The position numbers and the translations under genes are program-made. This document shows, one piece after another, positions 23,962 to 35,056 of a stretch of DNA of 64,000 nucleotides (within the stretch, counting starts at the first letter, position 1; each line of letters begins with the position of its first letter). The notes under the pieces are model-generated. The model was not told the DNA's origin. It did not search any database and worked only from the letters and a program-made list of their open reading frames with translations. Source of the DNA: Plantago major (Eukaryota > Streptophyta > Magnoliopsida > Lamiales > Plantaginaceae); the NCBI GenBank assembly GCA_026545765.1, contig CM048842.1, positions 24,776,667 through 24,840,666 on the forward strand. Reading direction: 5' to 3'.

Positions 23962-25413
23962 CTATTCCATTTCTGGAGTTCTCATAGGAAATTCTTCATC
24001 ATGTCTTAGAGTCATCTGGTTGTTACTAAGCATAGGTTGCTTTTCATCGTCAGACTCATCCTCTATTCGAATGATAGAATTGTTTCCTTCTGAGGATCCT
24101 TTTTCAGAATCTTTAATCATTAGTTCTTTGAACCTATCTGAGAGATCATCATGCAAGAGTACTTTCTTGTTTCCTTCATAGAACACTACATGAACAGATT
24201 CTTCGATCTTTTGCGTTCTTTTGTTGTAGATTCTGTAGGCTTTGCTATTCAGAGAATAACCAAGAAATACTCCTTCATCTGCCTTTGGTTGGAATGTTCT
24301 CAAGTATTCTTTTCCATTGTTAAGAACGAAACGTCTGCAACCAAACACCCTTAGATGTTTGATACTAGGGGGTCTACCACTGAAAAGCTCGTAAGGAGTT
24401 TTGTCATGGTGTTTGTTAATCAGACATCTATTCTGAGTGTAGCATGCTGTGTTTACAGCTTCAACCCAATAGATTTTACTTATTTCAGTATCAGCAAGCA
24501 TTGTTCTTGTTGCTTCTTTCAGGGTCCTATTCTTTCTTTCAGGAACACCATTTTGTTGTGGTGTCCTTACAGAAGATAGTTGATGTTGTATACCTTTGAA
24601 AGTACAAAACTCTTTGATGTACTGGTTCACAAACTCAGTACCATGGTCTGTTCTGATTACAGATACCTTGTCATTTTTCATGACTTCGAGCTTATTCAGC
24701 AAGTTAGGTATTGCATCAGATTTGTGTTTGAGAAAGACAACCCAAGTGAATCTTGAGTAATCATCAACAACAACCAGACCATACTTCTTTCCTGCATAAC
24801 TAGTTACTGAGGATTCAAACAGATCCATACGTAACTTTTGCAGTGGCCTTTCACTGGAATGTCTAGTTTTAGACTTGAAAGATGTTTTGGATTGTTTTCC
24901 CATTTGGCAAGCTGAGCATACACCTTCTTTTCTATATGCCATTTTGGGTAAACCAACCACCAACTCTTTCTTGGCTAGCTTATTCAGAGTTTTGAAATTC
25001 AAGTTACTCATTCTTTTATGCCATAGCCAATTTTCTTTAGTGTGGCCAAATTGACTCACCATGAGACATTCTTCGGTTGTGGCGGATGCCCAATCAGCAA
25101 CATAAAGATTTCCTTTACGCCTTGCAACCAAGACTGTCTGCTTTGACTCATTGTCAATCACTTTACATAGTTGACTCATGCTTAGGAGATTATATTTCAA
25201 TCCCTTTACATGAAGTACTTCAGAAATTGTAAGGGCTCCAAACATCAAATTGCCAAAACCTATGGTTGGATTTTCATCTCCTCCAGCAAACCTGATAATT
25301 GGTCCATCATTGCATTTTTTGTAGTTAATCAGATTTGCTTTGTCTCCTGTCATGTGCTTCCCACATCCACTATAAAAATGCCACTTTGAATTATTCTTTA
25401 GAGTGTTCTGCAC
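23962..25413 (-). pseudogene. Copia protease end and integrase, copy 1
   Basis: Open for 483 codons. Near the start HFYSGCGKHMTG replaces the copia protease active-site signature, with Tyr where the catalytic Asp of DSG should be. The integrase zinc finger reads WHKRMSNLNF...CSACQMG, and Asn replaces the second His of the HHCC set. The catalytic core keeps MDLFE, IRTDHGTEF and VPERKNRTL, so the D, D and E residues are present, followed by the copia-specific LRVFGCRRFV and KADEGVFLGY. Integrase inserts the cDNA; protease processes the polyprotein. Two key substitutions suggest both functions are lost. Copy 2 lacks this region entirely. Confidence 0.93.
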
Positions 25414-25431
25414 AAAACAGAAAACAGGAGA

Positions 25432-27004
25432 TTAGGTTCTCATACCAACAATGGAACCATCTGGAATAAAGAATCTTCCAGTAGGAATCCATTTTTGAAT
25501 GAATTTCATAGGAACATTCTTTTGTCTAACATGAACATAAGGAGGAATCCTAGTTAAATGATTAGTATCATTATTGTTAAGAACTATTTTCTTCCTTGGT
25601 ATGTTCCTTGGTGCTCCATTTGGTGCTTTCACATACCTGTCAGGTTTCTGAGTCTGCTTCCCAGCAAACTTAGCTTTCCTTGCTAGATTTCTTCTAGCCC
25701 TGGCATTCAGATTTTTAGTGGCTTGATTTGTCTTCCACTTCTGATAATTGATGTGAGCAATTCTAGCCTTTAACCATCGTTCTTGCTCTTGTTTGTATTC
25801 ACGAGCAAGTCGTTTCCCGATGGCTTTATAGCCAATACCATTCCGAGCACCTGATGATGTCTGAGATCTCTTCTCAGCAGCTTTGCTAGTCTCTGGATGA
25901 TCAATTTTCTTTCCAGAAAACGTGACATAGGAAAATTTGTCAGCTCCTGCAATTTTTCCTTTTTGAGAGACATAGCACTGTGGGTGATTACACTTCTCAG
26001 CGTTATGTTTCTTTTCAGAGACATTTCCAACATTTTTCCTTTGGACTTGTTTTTCCCACAAAGGCTTGGTCGCAACTGCCTTTCCTTTGTCAACAATCTT
26101 AGCTTTCTGACCGATACTGTAGATTGTTTGGGAATCACCTTGCTGAGCACTGACAAATGTTCGTCCTTCATTACTCTTATTCAGAGTGGTGGAACTTTCT
26201 GTGTGTGTCCAGCCCAAGTCCTCTCTTTTCTGAAGGATCTCTTAAATAAGATTGTACTTCAGTAAGAGTGTCACTAGCTTTGGCATAAGATTGAGAAGAT
26301 AGTTCTTTCTTTTTGAGTTCCTTATTCTCAGAAAGAAGATCTTCACATTTCTTTTGAAGATTGGCCATTGCTTCTTTATGTTACTTTTCGGTCTCAGATA
26401 TCTTAGCCTTGAGAAATGCATTTTCAGCATCCTTTTTCTCAGATATCTTGATTATTTAAGAATTTTCCTTTACAAGAGAATTCTTTTCTTCTTCAAGGTT
26501 CTTGGCTCTAGCTCAGATCATTAGAAATTCTCTTTCGTAGAGATCAAGTTCTATTTTGAGTTTTTCCAGATCTTTGATTCCCTCTTCATTACTTTCATAA
26601 GTATAACAGGAAGTATATGTTACCTCATCAGCCATTAGACAAGGTTCAATGTTGGAGATATCTGGAGAGATTTCTTCAGCCATTCCACACACTTCTTTCT
26701 TCTTTTGACCAAAGTCAATTACTTCATGAGAGACACCGCACATTTCTCGGGAAGGCAGTGTGGAATCATCTGAATCCTCATCCTCAGAATCAGATTCAAT
26801 ATCTAGAGCATCCAGTTGGATTTGAATCTTTTTCCTTTCTTCAGTGAGCATAGCTCTCTGACTTCTTTTGAAGATTCTTCTGTCTTTCTTGTCACCTGTC
26901 TTTAGTTTGTTGAAGGTAGGGTAATCCTTCTTGAAATGACCAGGTTTCTGATAATAGAAACAGAGATCGTTTCCGATTTGTGCTTCCTCAGTACTTGATG
27001 CTTT
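25432..27004 (-). pseudogene. Gag C-terminal region to protease linker, copy 1
   Basis: Continues the gag frame after a TAG at 27005-27007. A zinc knuckle is still recognisable near 26955 as CFYYQKPGHFKKDY; two of its Cys have become Tyr, so metal binding is unlikely. An acidic segment (IESDSEDEDSDDST), a lysine-rich helical segment broken by stops and frameshifts (26177-26512), and a strongly basic segment (26217-25432, NARARRNLARKAKFAG) follow. These are typical of large plant copia gags. In a live element this part would package RNA. Confidence 0.75.
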
Positions 27005-27949
27005 CTAAGCCGACTTGTTCAGCGAGCTTTGCATATTTTTGTACTGGTGGTAGTTTGAGCCTAGATGCTTTTTCAGCTTCTCTTTGGCTTTTCTTCTCTC
27101 AATTTCTCGACTGACATATTTTCCCATTTGCTTTACAGCAAGAGCATCCTCAGTCACCTCCTTGCCTTTCTTCTTTTCAGAAGTTCCTTGAGCAACTAGT
27201 GCAACATTCTGCAACTTCTCAGTTGTTTGTTCTCTCTGAGTTGTCTCATAGTCAACAGTGGCAAGGTGAGAGAAAAGTTCCACAGGAGTGATATTTGGCA
27301 TTCCTTGGTTAAAGTAGAAAAACTTTGTTTGTTCCCAGTTATGATTTAGACTTCTCACAATAGTCTTAATCTTTTCTGACTGGGTATATCTATTACTCTC
27401 ACCAAGTGCAGCCATGTCACTCATAAGTGTTGTAAACCGAAAATCTAGTTCTTCAAGAGTCTCGGTGGGACCTTGTTTAAAGTTTTGGAATTTGAGCTTC
27501 AAAACTTCGAACTTGTTTTCCTTTGTTTTCTCAGTGCCGGCATAGATTTCTTCAATCAATTGCCAGGCCACTTTCGCCGTTTTTGCACTCCACAGTTTAC
27601 ACTGTATGTGCTCTGGAGTAGAACGTATGATGATATTACGAGCCTGACCATCCAGTCGATTTCTCTTGGCATCTTCCGATGTCCAGAGCTCTCTGGGCTT
27701 TGGTTCGTAAATAACTTGACTGGTAGGTCTCCCACTGGTTGACGCATCTGTCTGTGAAGACCCATCGCTTTGTTCTCTGTCTCTACCATTAGAAACCTCT
27801 ATGACTTGCTTGAGTTGTTGAATGACTATTGGGCCATTCTTTATTACTTTGATCATTTCGCCACTGATGGCTTCTAGGTGGAGCATCATGTTGTTCTTCC
27901 ATTTTTCATAATTCTCTGGCTTGAGAATTGGGGCGTCACTTAAAGACAT
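27005..27949 (-). pseudogene. Copia gag N-terminal region, copy 1
   Basis: 314 open codons from ATG at 27949, about 100 bases inside the 5' LTR. It shows the gag layout of plant copia elements (UBN2-like): LKPENYEKWKNNMMLHL near the start, then WQLIEEIYAGTEKTKENKFE, LKLKFQNFKQGPTETLEELD and FTTLMSDMAALGE. The frame ends in an in-phase TAG just before the zinc-knuckle region, so it is truncated relative to a full gag. Gag forms the virus-like particle. The first 150 residues match the gag remnant of copy 2 (56694-56151). Confidence 0.9.
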
Positions 27950-28050
27950 CCTGCAGCAAACACACTAAACAAACAAATCAAGTGTAGGTGAAAAGCAGTT
28001 AGTGGGCACTTATCTAGGATCTAGGTTCATGCAGAAGGCTTGGGAACCTC

Positions 28051-28066
28051 CTGCTCTGATACCACT
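28051..28066 (-). other. Primer-binding site (tRNA-iMet), copia copy 1
   Basis: The minus strand reads AGTGGTATCAGAGCAG directly after the 5' LTR. TGGTATCAGAGC is the standard complement of plant initiator tRNA-Met. Confidence 0.95.
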
Positions 28067-29669
28067 TGTTGGTGCAGATAACGGCAAAGTAAAAGACTAG
28101 GGGGGGGGGTGAATAGTCTTTTAAAACTTTTGTCGATAAACACAGTTTCTCAGATATCTCTGAAGATATCTAGTACTTAATTTTAGAGAGCGGAAGACTT
28201 TTCTGTGATAAGTGCACGTGCTCGGCAAGATGAGTGTAAGTACTTTGCAAGATAAGTAAAGCAAGTAATAAACTGCAGAAAGTAAATAACACAAGTGTTT
28301 TTATAGTGGTATATGAAGGTGGCGTAATCCTTCAACTAATCCACTTCGGCCTTTCTCAGACCTAGAATCCACTAAGACAGATAAATGAGGTAACCTTACA
28401 GATATCTTCTCTTGATTCCTAAATACACTAGGTTCCCAACCAAGTGTTCCCCGGCTTTCACAGCCAAGTACTTCCTGTACTCAGAAACCTTTTGAGCTGT
28501 TCCTTAGTTTCCCAAACTAAGTACTTCCTGTGCTCAATAACCTTGGAGTTATTCCTTAGTTTCCCATACTAAGTACTTCCTGTACTCCACGCCGTTTAAG
28601 GTGTTGGTTAAGGTAAATTGTCAGGTGAGCTTCTTTAATAACTTGTTCAGTTATTCAGATAGCTCTATGAATCAAGTATACTTAATACACTTTGCAATGT
28701 ATGGTATCTTGTTCTCTACTGACCCAAGTCTATGGTAAGTGTTCAAGAGAATGAAACTCAGATATGACATCTTAGTTCAACTCTTTCACAAATAACAATG
28801 CTCGTTAAGGATCAGGACACTTAGAACTTTGGTGCTACTTAGAATCAAGAGCTTTGGTCGCAACAGAAAGCTTGAAGGTAAGTAGTAAGCTTGAGAGAGC
28901 TTGTGAGAGTATTCAACATAAGTTCAGTGATCTAAGGTGTTCAGTGTGTGTTCTCAAGCAGTCTAAGTGTTTGATATTTATAGATGAATTTGAGTGCCGT
29001 TTGAATAGTATCCGTTAGGCTTAAATCAAATTCAAACTATTGATATCTGAGTATAGTACTGTAGCACGTTTGTCTTCTTTTTCAGAAGCTACCATTTTTG
29101 TTCAGACATTTCTGTCCGCGCATTTAATGCACTGTACTATACTTTGTCCTGTAGTGCCACCGAAACAATGCATGCTTTCTGAGGCATTGCACGTCCTTTT
29201 CCAGAGATCATCACAGCTCCAGATATCACTTGTTAAGAATATACTGTTTCCCGGAAACATAATCTTTATAAAAGGTATCTAAGTGTAGGTATCCGTGGGC
29301 ACTTTCCTCGTTTCAGAAACCTTTTAATTCTCAGATATCTCTTGTAACACTGTTTATTTAAAAATGCTTGTGTCTTCAAGATATCTGGTCATAGGTATCT
29401 GAAAAACCTTTGTCTTCAGCAATCTTGTACAATCTTCAAGTCTTCAAAATTTGTTGAACTTTTCCTGCCGGATGCCTTCTTCTTGGTCTTCTTCAGAAAA
29501 TAAAAATTACATTTCGAGACCTAACATCCTATACAAGATTTGCTAGACTATCATGCTTAGTGAGTTTGCTCTTTTACAGTGTTCAAGTGAACTAAGAGTA
29601 CTAATCACCTTTCTGAGCTAAGATAAGTCATTAGGTTGCTGATCAAAATCTAAACAGATATTCCTAACA
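28067..29669 (-). repeat. 5' LTR of copia copy 1
   Basis: On the minus strand the LTR starts at 29669 and ends at 28067. The TATA box is at 28297-28306. The U3 region carries repeated AAGTACTT blocks at 28467-28588, and the poly-C hairpin follows the TATA box. It pairs with 14326-15938. Confidence 0.95.
28467..28588 (-). repeat. Tandem U3 repeats in the LTR
   Basis: Two units of about 52 bp and a partial third share AAGTACTTCCTGTRCTC and CCTTAGTTTCCCAWACT. They lie roughly 160-290 bases upstream of the TATA box, the usual place for LTR enhancer repeats. All five LTRs have them. Confidence 0.75.
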
Positions 29670-29674
29670 TTACG
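29670..29674. repeat. Target-site duplication TTACG of copia copy 1 (right)
   Basis: Matches 14321-14325. Confidence 0.93.
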
Positions 29675-30362
29675 GCCGTCAAAAATACTTTAGTTTTTTT
29701 ACAGCAATTAGTGACAGTTGTCTGACACAAATAAACTTAACACCACGCACCATCCCACCCCTTATTATAACAATATCTTTTTTCTTACACACTCCTTTAC
29801 AGCTTGTTGTCATAATTGACATAATACATTATTTAGAAAAAGCAAAATACACAAGAAATACATTTCATTTTTAACAGCTAGTTGTCACATTATGTTTGTA
29901 TTGGTACGTTTGCCATGCTGTTATAAATTCATGAGAGAATTTGTAAACTATAATTACAGAAGGTTTATGAAAAAAATTATAGCGATTGATCAAACTATAT
30001 AAGATCAATAAATTACTCATTCAATTCATAATCAGATCAAAGTTTATTCTTGCTTTTCTAATGCTTTTCATTACAATATATAGGCCTTGGAGCAACAGCC
30101 TGAACATGCTAAAACATACTCTTAATAAGAGCAATTATGCAACTAATCACAACGCATCGACTGCTCAAACAGACAAATACATCCGAAGGTATGCCTCCAG
30201 AGCTACATTATGATGCACATCCAGATTCTAGGGTCCAGAGCCTAACAACAAAGGTGCATTACCTTCTTTTCATCACTTGAGTTCGTATTAGGACAAAGAG
30301 AAGATGTTTGTTCTAAAGTGTGCTGAAAAGTGTGTTCACGAGATGCCTCTCCTCTTTGGCTG
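29675..30362. other. AT-rich flank with ACAGCT-type repeats, right of copia copy 1
   Basis: Contains TTACAGCAATTAGTGACAG, TTACAGCTTGTTGTCAT and AACAGCTAGTTGTCAC, related to the motifs left of the copia insertion (14190-14290). No gene seen. Confidence 0.45.
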
Positions 30363-30908
30363 CTCCTAGGTTTCAGGAGTCATCTCGCTGATTCCTATGA
30401 TCCTCTCTCGTAGGATCAGTTCGAGTTTATCATCTTCTTCAGTTGGATTGCTTTCAGGCTTGTTGGGCAATTTTCCATCAGCAGTAAAGGATAAACTAGA
30501 CACGAAGTCCTTGTGACCTGCGAGATGAACGACAATAATTACACACAATGCAATAAAGAATGATTTGCACCTGGATACTAGATGTCAGTCAAAACATAAG
30601 GACATGATCTTATGTTCGCAATTTTCACAACTTCTTTCGATGGAATACACATGATTTCTTCCTACTACTACATGATCTTACGTTTGTAGCTTCATAATAG
30701 GACATTTAACATTTATAACTTATGAAAACATCAGAGCATGCAGAAGATAACATGCCAACTTGTGACAATATGTAAGAAAATTTTACCACACCTTGTAGCT
30801 CAAAACTCCACTCTCCTGTATTGATCTTCCATAAAAATCCTTAGTATCACCACCTCAAATCGCCACTAAAGTAGCATCTGCTGGACAACATGATGAAGTG
30901 TAGAGCTC
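30363..30908 (-). pseudogene. AAMP-like WD40-repeat gene fragment (two exons)
   Basis: On the minus strand an exon (about 30908-30793) reads GELYTSSCCPADATLVA and, after a stop and a one-base frame change, EWSFELQ. An intron (about 30792-30529) then leads to a second exon beginning GHKDFVSSLSFTADGKL. Spliced, this is the order seen in WD40 blades of angio-associated migratory cell protein-like plant genes (DATLVATGGGD...FELQGHKDSVSSL). The exon after DGKL does not continue as a WD40 blade and ends in TAG at 30376-30374. Retained intron boundaries argue for a genomic, not retroposed, copy. The in-frame TGA and the frameshift make it a relic. Confidence 0.6.
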
Positions 30909-31254
30909 ACCTAGATGCAAAATATTATTTTAGAAAAATCAATACATAGAAGAATACAGATCAACAACCAGTAACAATTCAATCCAAGAAGGCATTAAGA
31001 TTACGAAAAAAGCAAAAGACATAAATAACAAGGCGCACATGTGTGCCCAGTAAATATATGTGTCAAAATCATCAACTCCTTCTGCATTAATAAAGATCAG
31101 TAAATAATAGATAATCCACATAAACAAAGATCCAGAAACACCTAATACTACCTCCACCCCAATCAAATATTCATGTTTCATTTTTAGCAACTCTTTCTTA
31201 ATACTACCTCATTAACCACATGCATATAATACACATCCATGTAAAAACTGAAGT
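30909..31254. other. Intron-like AT-rich sequence
   Basis: A minus-strand open stretch here would be strongly hydrophobic, but it has no supporting context and is probably chance in AT-rich DNA. Confidence 0.4.
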
Positions 31255-31336
31255 CCACACCTTTCTCTCCATGAAAGAATTGCGGTAGTTTGTGGTACCC
31301 AAATCAAAACCAATAACATCATTTCCAGCTGGTTTT
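31255..31336 (-). pseudogene. Mitochondrial HSP70 (DnaK-type) N-terminal fragment
   Basis: The minus strand reads KPAGNDVIGFDLGTTN followed by a degraded stretch with FMERK. Plant mitochondrial HSP70 has PAGNDVIGIDLGTTNSCV with VMEGK at the start of its ATPase domain, so the match is specific although short. The phosphate-loop DLGTTN is intact; the following residues are diverged. It lies on the same strand as the WD40 relic and between it and a CT-rich, promoter-like stretch near 32000. Confidence 0.55.
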
Positions 31337-32290
31337 GTGTTGCACAATAATGAAATAAAGTTCAATTCAACTTCTGATATTGATCATTAACAACTTTGCG
31401 CAACTACAAAGAAGTGCAAAAACCAGCATACCTAAAAAGCCTAATAAGACATGCCAACCAATTCGCCACCGCCCATGAAATAAAGGTTGTTTGACATTAC
31501 ATGTCTATAGATAACCACCAAATCAGCCTCCACAATCCACACTAGTTAAAATGAATCATGTGTAGAGGTTTTGCCAACACCAAATACGCACACTCCTGGC
31601 AGGAAAAATAAGAAGCATACATCTAAACAGGATTGACTTTACTACACAAGTCCAGACCCAAAACAAAAGCAGTAGACTATGAAAAATCAACATAAAAAAT
31701 AGCAAGTAACAAGAATCTGAGCACATGACTTTATCTTATCAGCTTGTTTGCTTGTTAAAGTCATGTAGCTGAGCCCAGCGGCACAGAACATAGCAATATT
31801 CATTTATGAACCCCTAATTTTTTTTTATTTACTCCCAAACCAAAACATGAGGAACTAACAGCAGCAATGGCACAAGGGAGTCAATCTACTGTCTAAATTC
31901 CCAGTTAATATTCATAGAATTAACAGCAAAAAGCTAAAATTAATGAATCAATTAGGGGAGGAGTATCTTATAAAATCGAAGAGAAGACAAGAGAGACAGA
32001 ATCTAGACTGGACGAGATGCTCCCACGCCAGTAGAACAGAAGATCTCCGCCCTCGACCGCAGCTACTGCTTCGGATCCATCTCCTCTCTAATTCTTTGCC
32101 CCTATTCCAATTTATTGGATAGTGAAAAGTACAAAGGTCGAGTGGTGGTGACTAGTAAATGAGAGGCGTTTGGGTTGTGAAGAGAGCTTTGAGCTCGGAG
32201 CCCGGAAGTATCCAATCACCGATGAATTGAGAGAGGAGGAGAGGTGGCGTGGTTTTGAGAGAGGTGAAATTTGGAACACAGTAAACCCTT
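31337..32290. other. Relic host flank, possible minus-strand promoter/leader
   Basis: Around 31980-32110 the minus strand is CT-rich (like a plant 5' leader). An ATG there opens a frame of only five codons. No complete gene is visible. The sequence stops resembling host DNA at the Harbinger end near 32291. Confidence 0.35.
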
Positions 32291-32569
32291 GGGGCCTGAT
32301 TGGTTGTGTGCAAAGTTGTACCATTTAATGGTTGAACGCGCATCTCCGCGTGATTGGTACTTGGTAGCGCGCGATTCATTTCGAAAACGCGGGCCTTAGC
32401 CCGTGCATTTTTTCGGGCTGCAATTGTGAATGGTGCAAAAACGAATGCACTCCTGCCATTCCAAATACCCGACCACCCCTAGGTATTTCGGAATTGCACA
32501 TACATGTGCAATTCGCTGGAGTTGTAAATTACCTAATATACCCCCGATTTCCAAACCCTAATGTCCCCA

Positions 32570-32577
32570 TATAAAAG
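32570..32577 (+). promoter_or_regulatory. TATA box of the Harbinger transposase gene
   Basis: TATAAAAG stands about 85 bases before a GTAAGC splice donor (32660). A 5'-leader intron would run to the acceptor TTTTGTTATAG ending at 33139, just before the ATG at 33148. Confidence 0.5.
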
Positions 32578-33147
32578 CCTCTCCTCCCCATTTGAGCTGC
32601 AGTGTGCTCTTCTTCCCGTTTTTAGTTGTTCTTGGCGATTTCCGACCAAAAAATCCTTGGTAAGCTCAAGTTTTCCTTTCCTTTTGCCTTGATTTTTGCT
32701 CAAAGCTTGCTGTATAACTCATCTACTCGTTTCTATCTTTCGATTATTTGCATTGCGTGGTCGAAGAAGGGGGGCGGGGGTTGCTCAATTTTCTACCGAA
32801 ATCCACTGTGCAGAGGTGTTTGCTTGTTGACTCCGAAGGTGTGACAACTATTGTTTTCTACGAAAATTAAGATATGAGGGTTTTACTTTTTGCAATTATG
32901 AGGGACATTTATTGCGTGATTTTGTATTAAATGCTAGGGTTTCGTGACTTATGAACTTGTGTCAAAGAGCACTGTTTTGGGGGTTTTCTTTTGGTTTAGT
33001 TGAGCTTCATGAAGCATACTTAGCTTGATTGGGTTAATTTGAAGTAGTTATATGTGGTTATGCAGTTTACATCTGTTCTTATATATGTTCTTGTATGTAA
33101 TGAGGTTGAGAATATGATTTCGATTGCCTTTTGTTATAGATATAATC

Positions 33148-33916
33148 ATGTTATCGAATGTCCAACGTCAACATCTCATAAGGTTTATAATGGTCATATC
33201 AATGGGAATGATGCTTGCTATGTGTTGGTACTATTTGAACCGGGATAAATCAAGTAATGTACGTAAACGACGGGCAACAACTGTTCGTTATCGGATGATA
33301 CCAAAAATCAAGAGGGCAAAGGCTTATATGAACAGACTTACCCTGCTACGTGATTCAATCTGCAAGAACTCACTTAGGATGAGAATGGAAAGCTTCAGGC
33401 AGTTTTGTGTGCTACTTAAAGAAGTGGGAGGTTTGAAAGGAGGTTTATATGTTACTGTTGAGGAGAAAGTAGCCACATTTCTGAAAACACTTGGTCATCA
33501 TGCAAAACAAAAGGATTTGATGTTCCAGTTTAAACGTTCGGGACACACCGTAAGTATATACTTCAACGAGGTTCTGAAATTTGTGATGAAACTTCATAAG
33601 GTTTTGCTTGCAAAGCCAGTTCCAATACCCACAACTTGTGAAGAGGAACCATGGTGTCATTTTAAGGTGGCTGATTAATTGATGTTGTATTGACTGTCTG
33701 TTATGTATATTCCTTTGTTGCAGAGTTGTCTGGGCGCCCTCGATCGTACTTACATTAGTATTCAAGCTCCTGCTAAATTTTCCCCCCATGTATCGTAACA
33801 GAATGGGATTCGTATCTGTTAATGTCCTTGCCGTTTGTGACAAGGACATGAAGTTCATCTATGTTCTTAGTGGTTGGGAAGGGTCTGCCAATGATGGACG
33901 CATTTTGCGGGATGCA
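33148..33916 (+). pseudogene. Harbinger transposase, N-terminal part
   Basis: Exon 1 (33148-33666) contains the helix-rich N-terminal domain of plant Harbinger transposases (FRQFCVLLKEVGGLKG, VEEKVATFLKTLGHHAK, FKRSGHTVSIYFNEVLK). A 57-base GT-AG intron (33667-33723) leads to exon 2 with SCLGALDRTYI, the first catalytic Asp. A frameshift occurs in a run of six C near 33785. Then FIYVLSGWEGSANDGRIL gives the second Asp. The exon is cut at 33916 by CACTA-1 and resumes at 41703. ATG 33148 was chosen because it follows the probable acceptor. The protein would bind the element ends and cut them. Confidence 0.85.
33914..33916. repeat. Target-site duplication GCA of CACTA-1 (left)
   Basis: Matches 41700-41702. 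Removing the insert with one copy rejoins the transposase frame from ILRDA to LNRENGFSVP. Confidence 0.9.
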
Positions 33917-33950
33917 CACTACAAGAAAACTTGCAAAAAACGACGTTATG

Positions 33951-34260
33951 GGGCGACGGATTTTATCCGTCGCCCCATAACGACGGATCGGTAAAGATTC
34001 CGTCGCCCAGTTTGGCGACGGATAATAGTTATCCGTCGCTTATTAGAGACGGATAACTTATCCGTCGCTAACTTGGGCGACGGATAACTATTTATCCGTC
34101 GCCCAAGTTTGACTTTTTAAAAAAAAAAAAAGAAAATTTTTTTTTTTAAAACTGGGCGACGGATAGATTATCCGTCGCCTTATAGCGACGGATACCTATC
34201 CGTCGCCATTTGGGCCGACGGATCGATTCTGGGCTGACGGACACGTGTCCGTCGCCGCAC
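33951..34260. repeat. Subterminal repeat array, 5' end of CACTA-1
   Basis: About ten copies of CGACGGAT or its complement ATCCGTCG, many arranged as short palindromes. Such subterminal motifs are binding sites for the element's second protein in En/Spm systems (established for maize). The other three arrays lie at 41388-41690, 42918-43275 and 61858-62210. Confidence 0.85.
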
Positions 34261-35056
34261 TTCCTAATTTCACTTGATGAGAGGCGAGCCTCATTTTCTT
34301 CATCTTCTCCCTTCTTCTTCCTCATTCTCTTCTTTTCCTCTCTTCGGTTTCCGGTGAATTGTTCGTTATTCCGGCCAATCTTGGTGCCTAATCGAAGCTA
34401 GTGGGACAAGGAGTTTGTTTCTTTGATCAATTTCAGATTTCTACCGATTAATCAAGGTATTTTGGCTAAAACCCTAGTTTTTTAAAATTTGGGGATTTTG
34501 TTTATTTTGATTAATTTGAGCAATTATATCTATATATGATAAGTATGTAGTAGTTAGTTTAGTTAATTTGATCAATTATATGTAATTTGTTCAATTTGAT
34601 AGTTAGTTTAATTAATGATATGAATGTATGTAGTATGTTAAGTTTGGTATGTATGAATGTATGTAGTTAGTTTGATTTGTGTGTTAAGTATATATAGTTA
34701 GTTTAGTTAATTTGATATGTTTGTTAAGTATAGAAGTATGTAGTTTTGATTTGATAAATTTGTATGTTAAGTATGTAATTTGATATGAATATATGTAGTA
34801 ATTCGATATGTATAGAGTAATTAGTTAATTTGATATGTATGTTAAGTATATAATATATGTACTAAGAGGTTGAAATGGTTATTATATATGTCCAATTTTG
34901 TAACACATCGAACACTTAATTAATAATTAATTTATAAGGAACATATAATAATTAACAATTAACCTCTACAATCTTCTTATCCTAATTGGAATCGATCTAA
35001 TAAATTAAATACGATCTAATCAATTGGAACGTCTCAGGTTAAAAATAAAGTAAACA
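34261..35056. other. CACTA-1 5' leader region
   Basis: A CT-rich stretch is followed by AT-rich sequence with many degenerate TTAGTTAATTTGATATG-like repeats. No gene seen; probably a leader or intron of the transposase gene. Confidence 0.45.

Larger units (their letters stand above)
14326..29669 (-). mobile_element. Full-length Ty1/copia retrotransposon, copy 1 (15.3 kb)
   Basis: Two LTRs of about 1.6 kb begin TGTTRG and end CA on the coding strand. The element has TTACG duplications, a tRNA-iMet primer-binding site, a polypurine tract, and gag, protease, integrase, RT and RNase H in copia order on the minus strand. An extra gene of about 5 kb lies between RNase H and the 3' LTR. That position is typical of SIRE/Maximus-type copia elements (inference from layout). 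The two LTRs differ by scattered substitutions and small indels, so the insertion is not recent. Coding regions contain several disabling changes. Confidence 0.95.

Noticed and set aside
28049..28066. tRNA-like sequence TGGTATCAGAGC
   Set aside because: Only the primer-binding site complementary to initiator tRNA-Met; no tRNA fold surrounds it.
30939..31190. Hydrophobic minus-strand frame resembling a membrane protein
   Set aside because: Low-complexity AT-rich sequence in an intron-like region, with no promoter, homologue or conserved motif.
32112..32379. Short overlapping minus-strand frames near the Harbinger left end
   Set aside because: They cross the boundary between flank and transposon end and have no motif or conserved neighbour.
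33951..34260. Short repeated palindromes that could suggest a CRISPR-like array
   Set aside because: They are subterminal repeats of a CACTA element: irregular spacing, both orientations, next to CACTACAA ends, in plant DNA.
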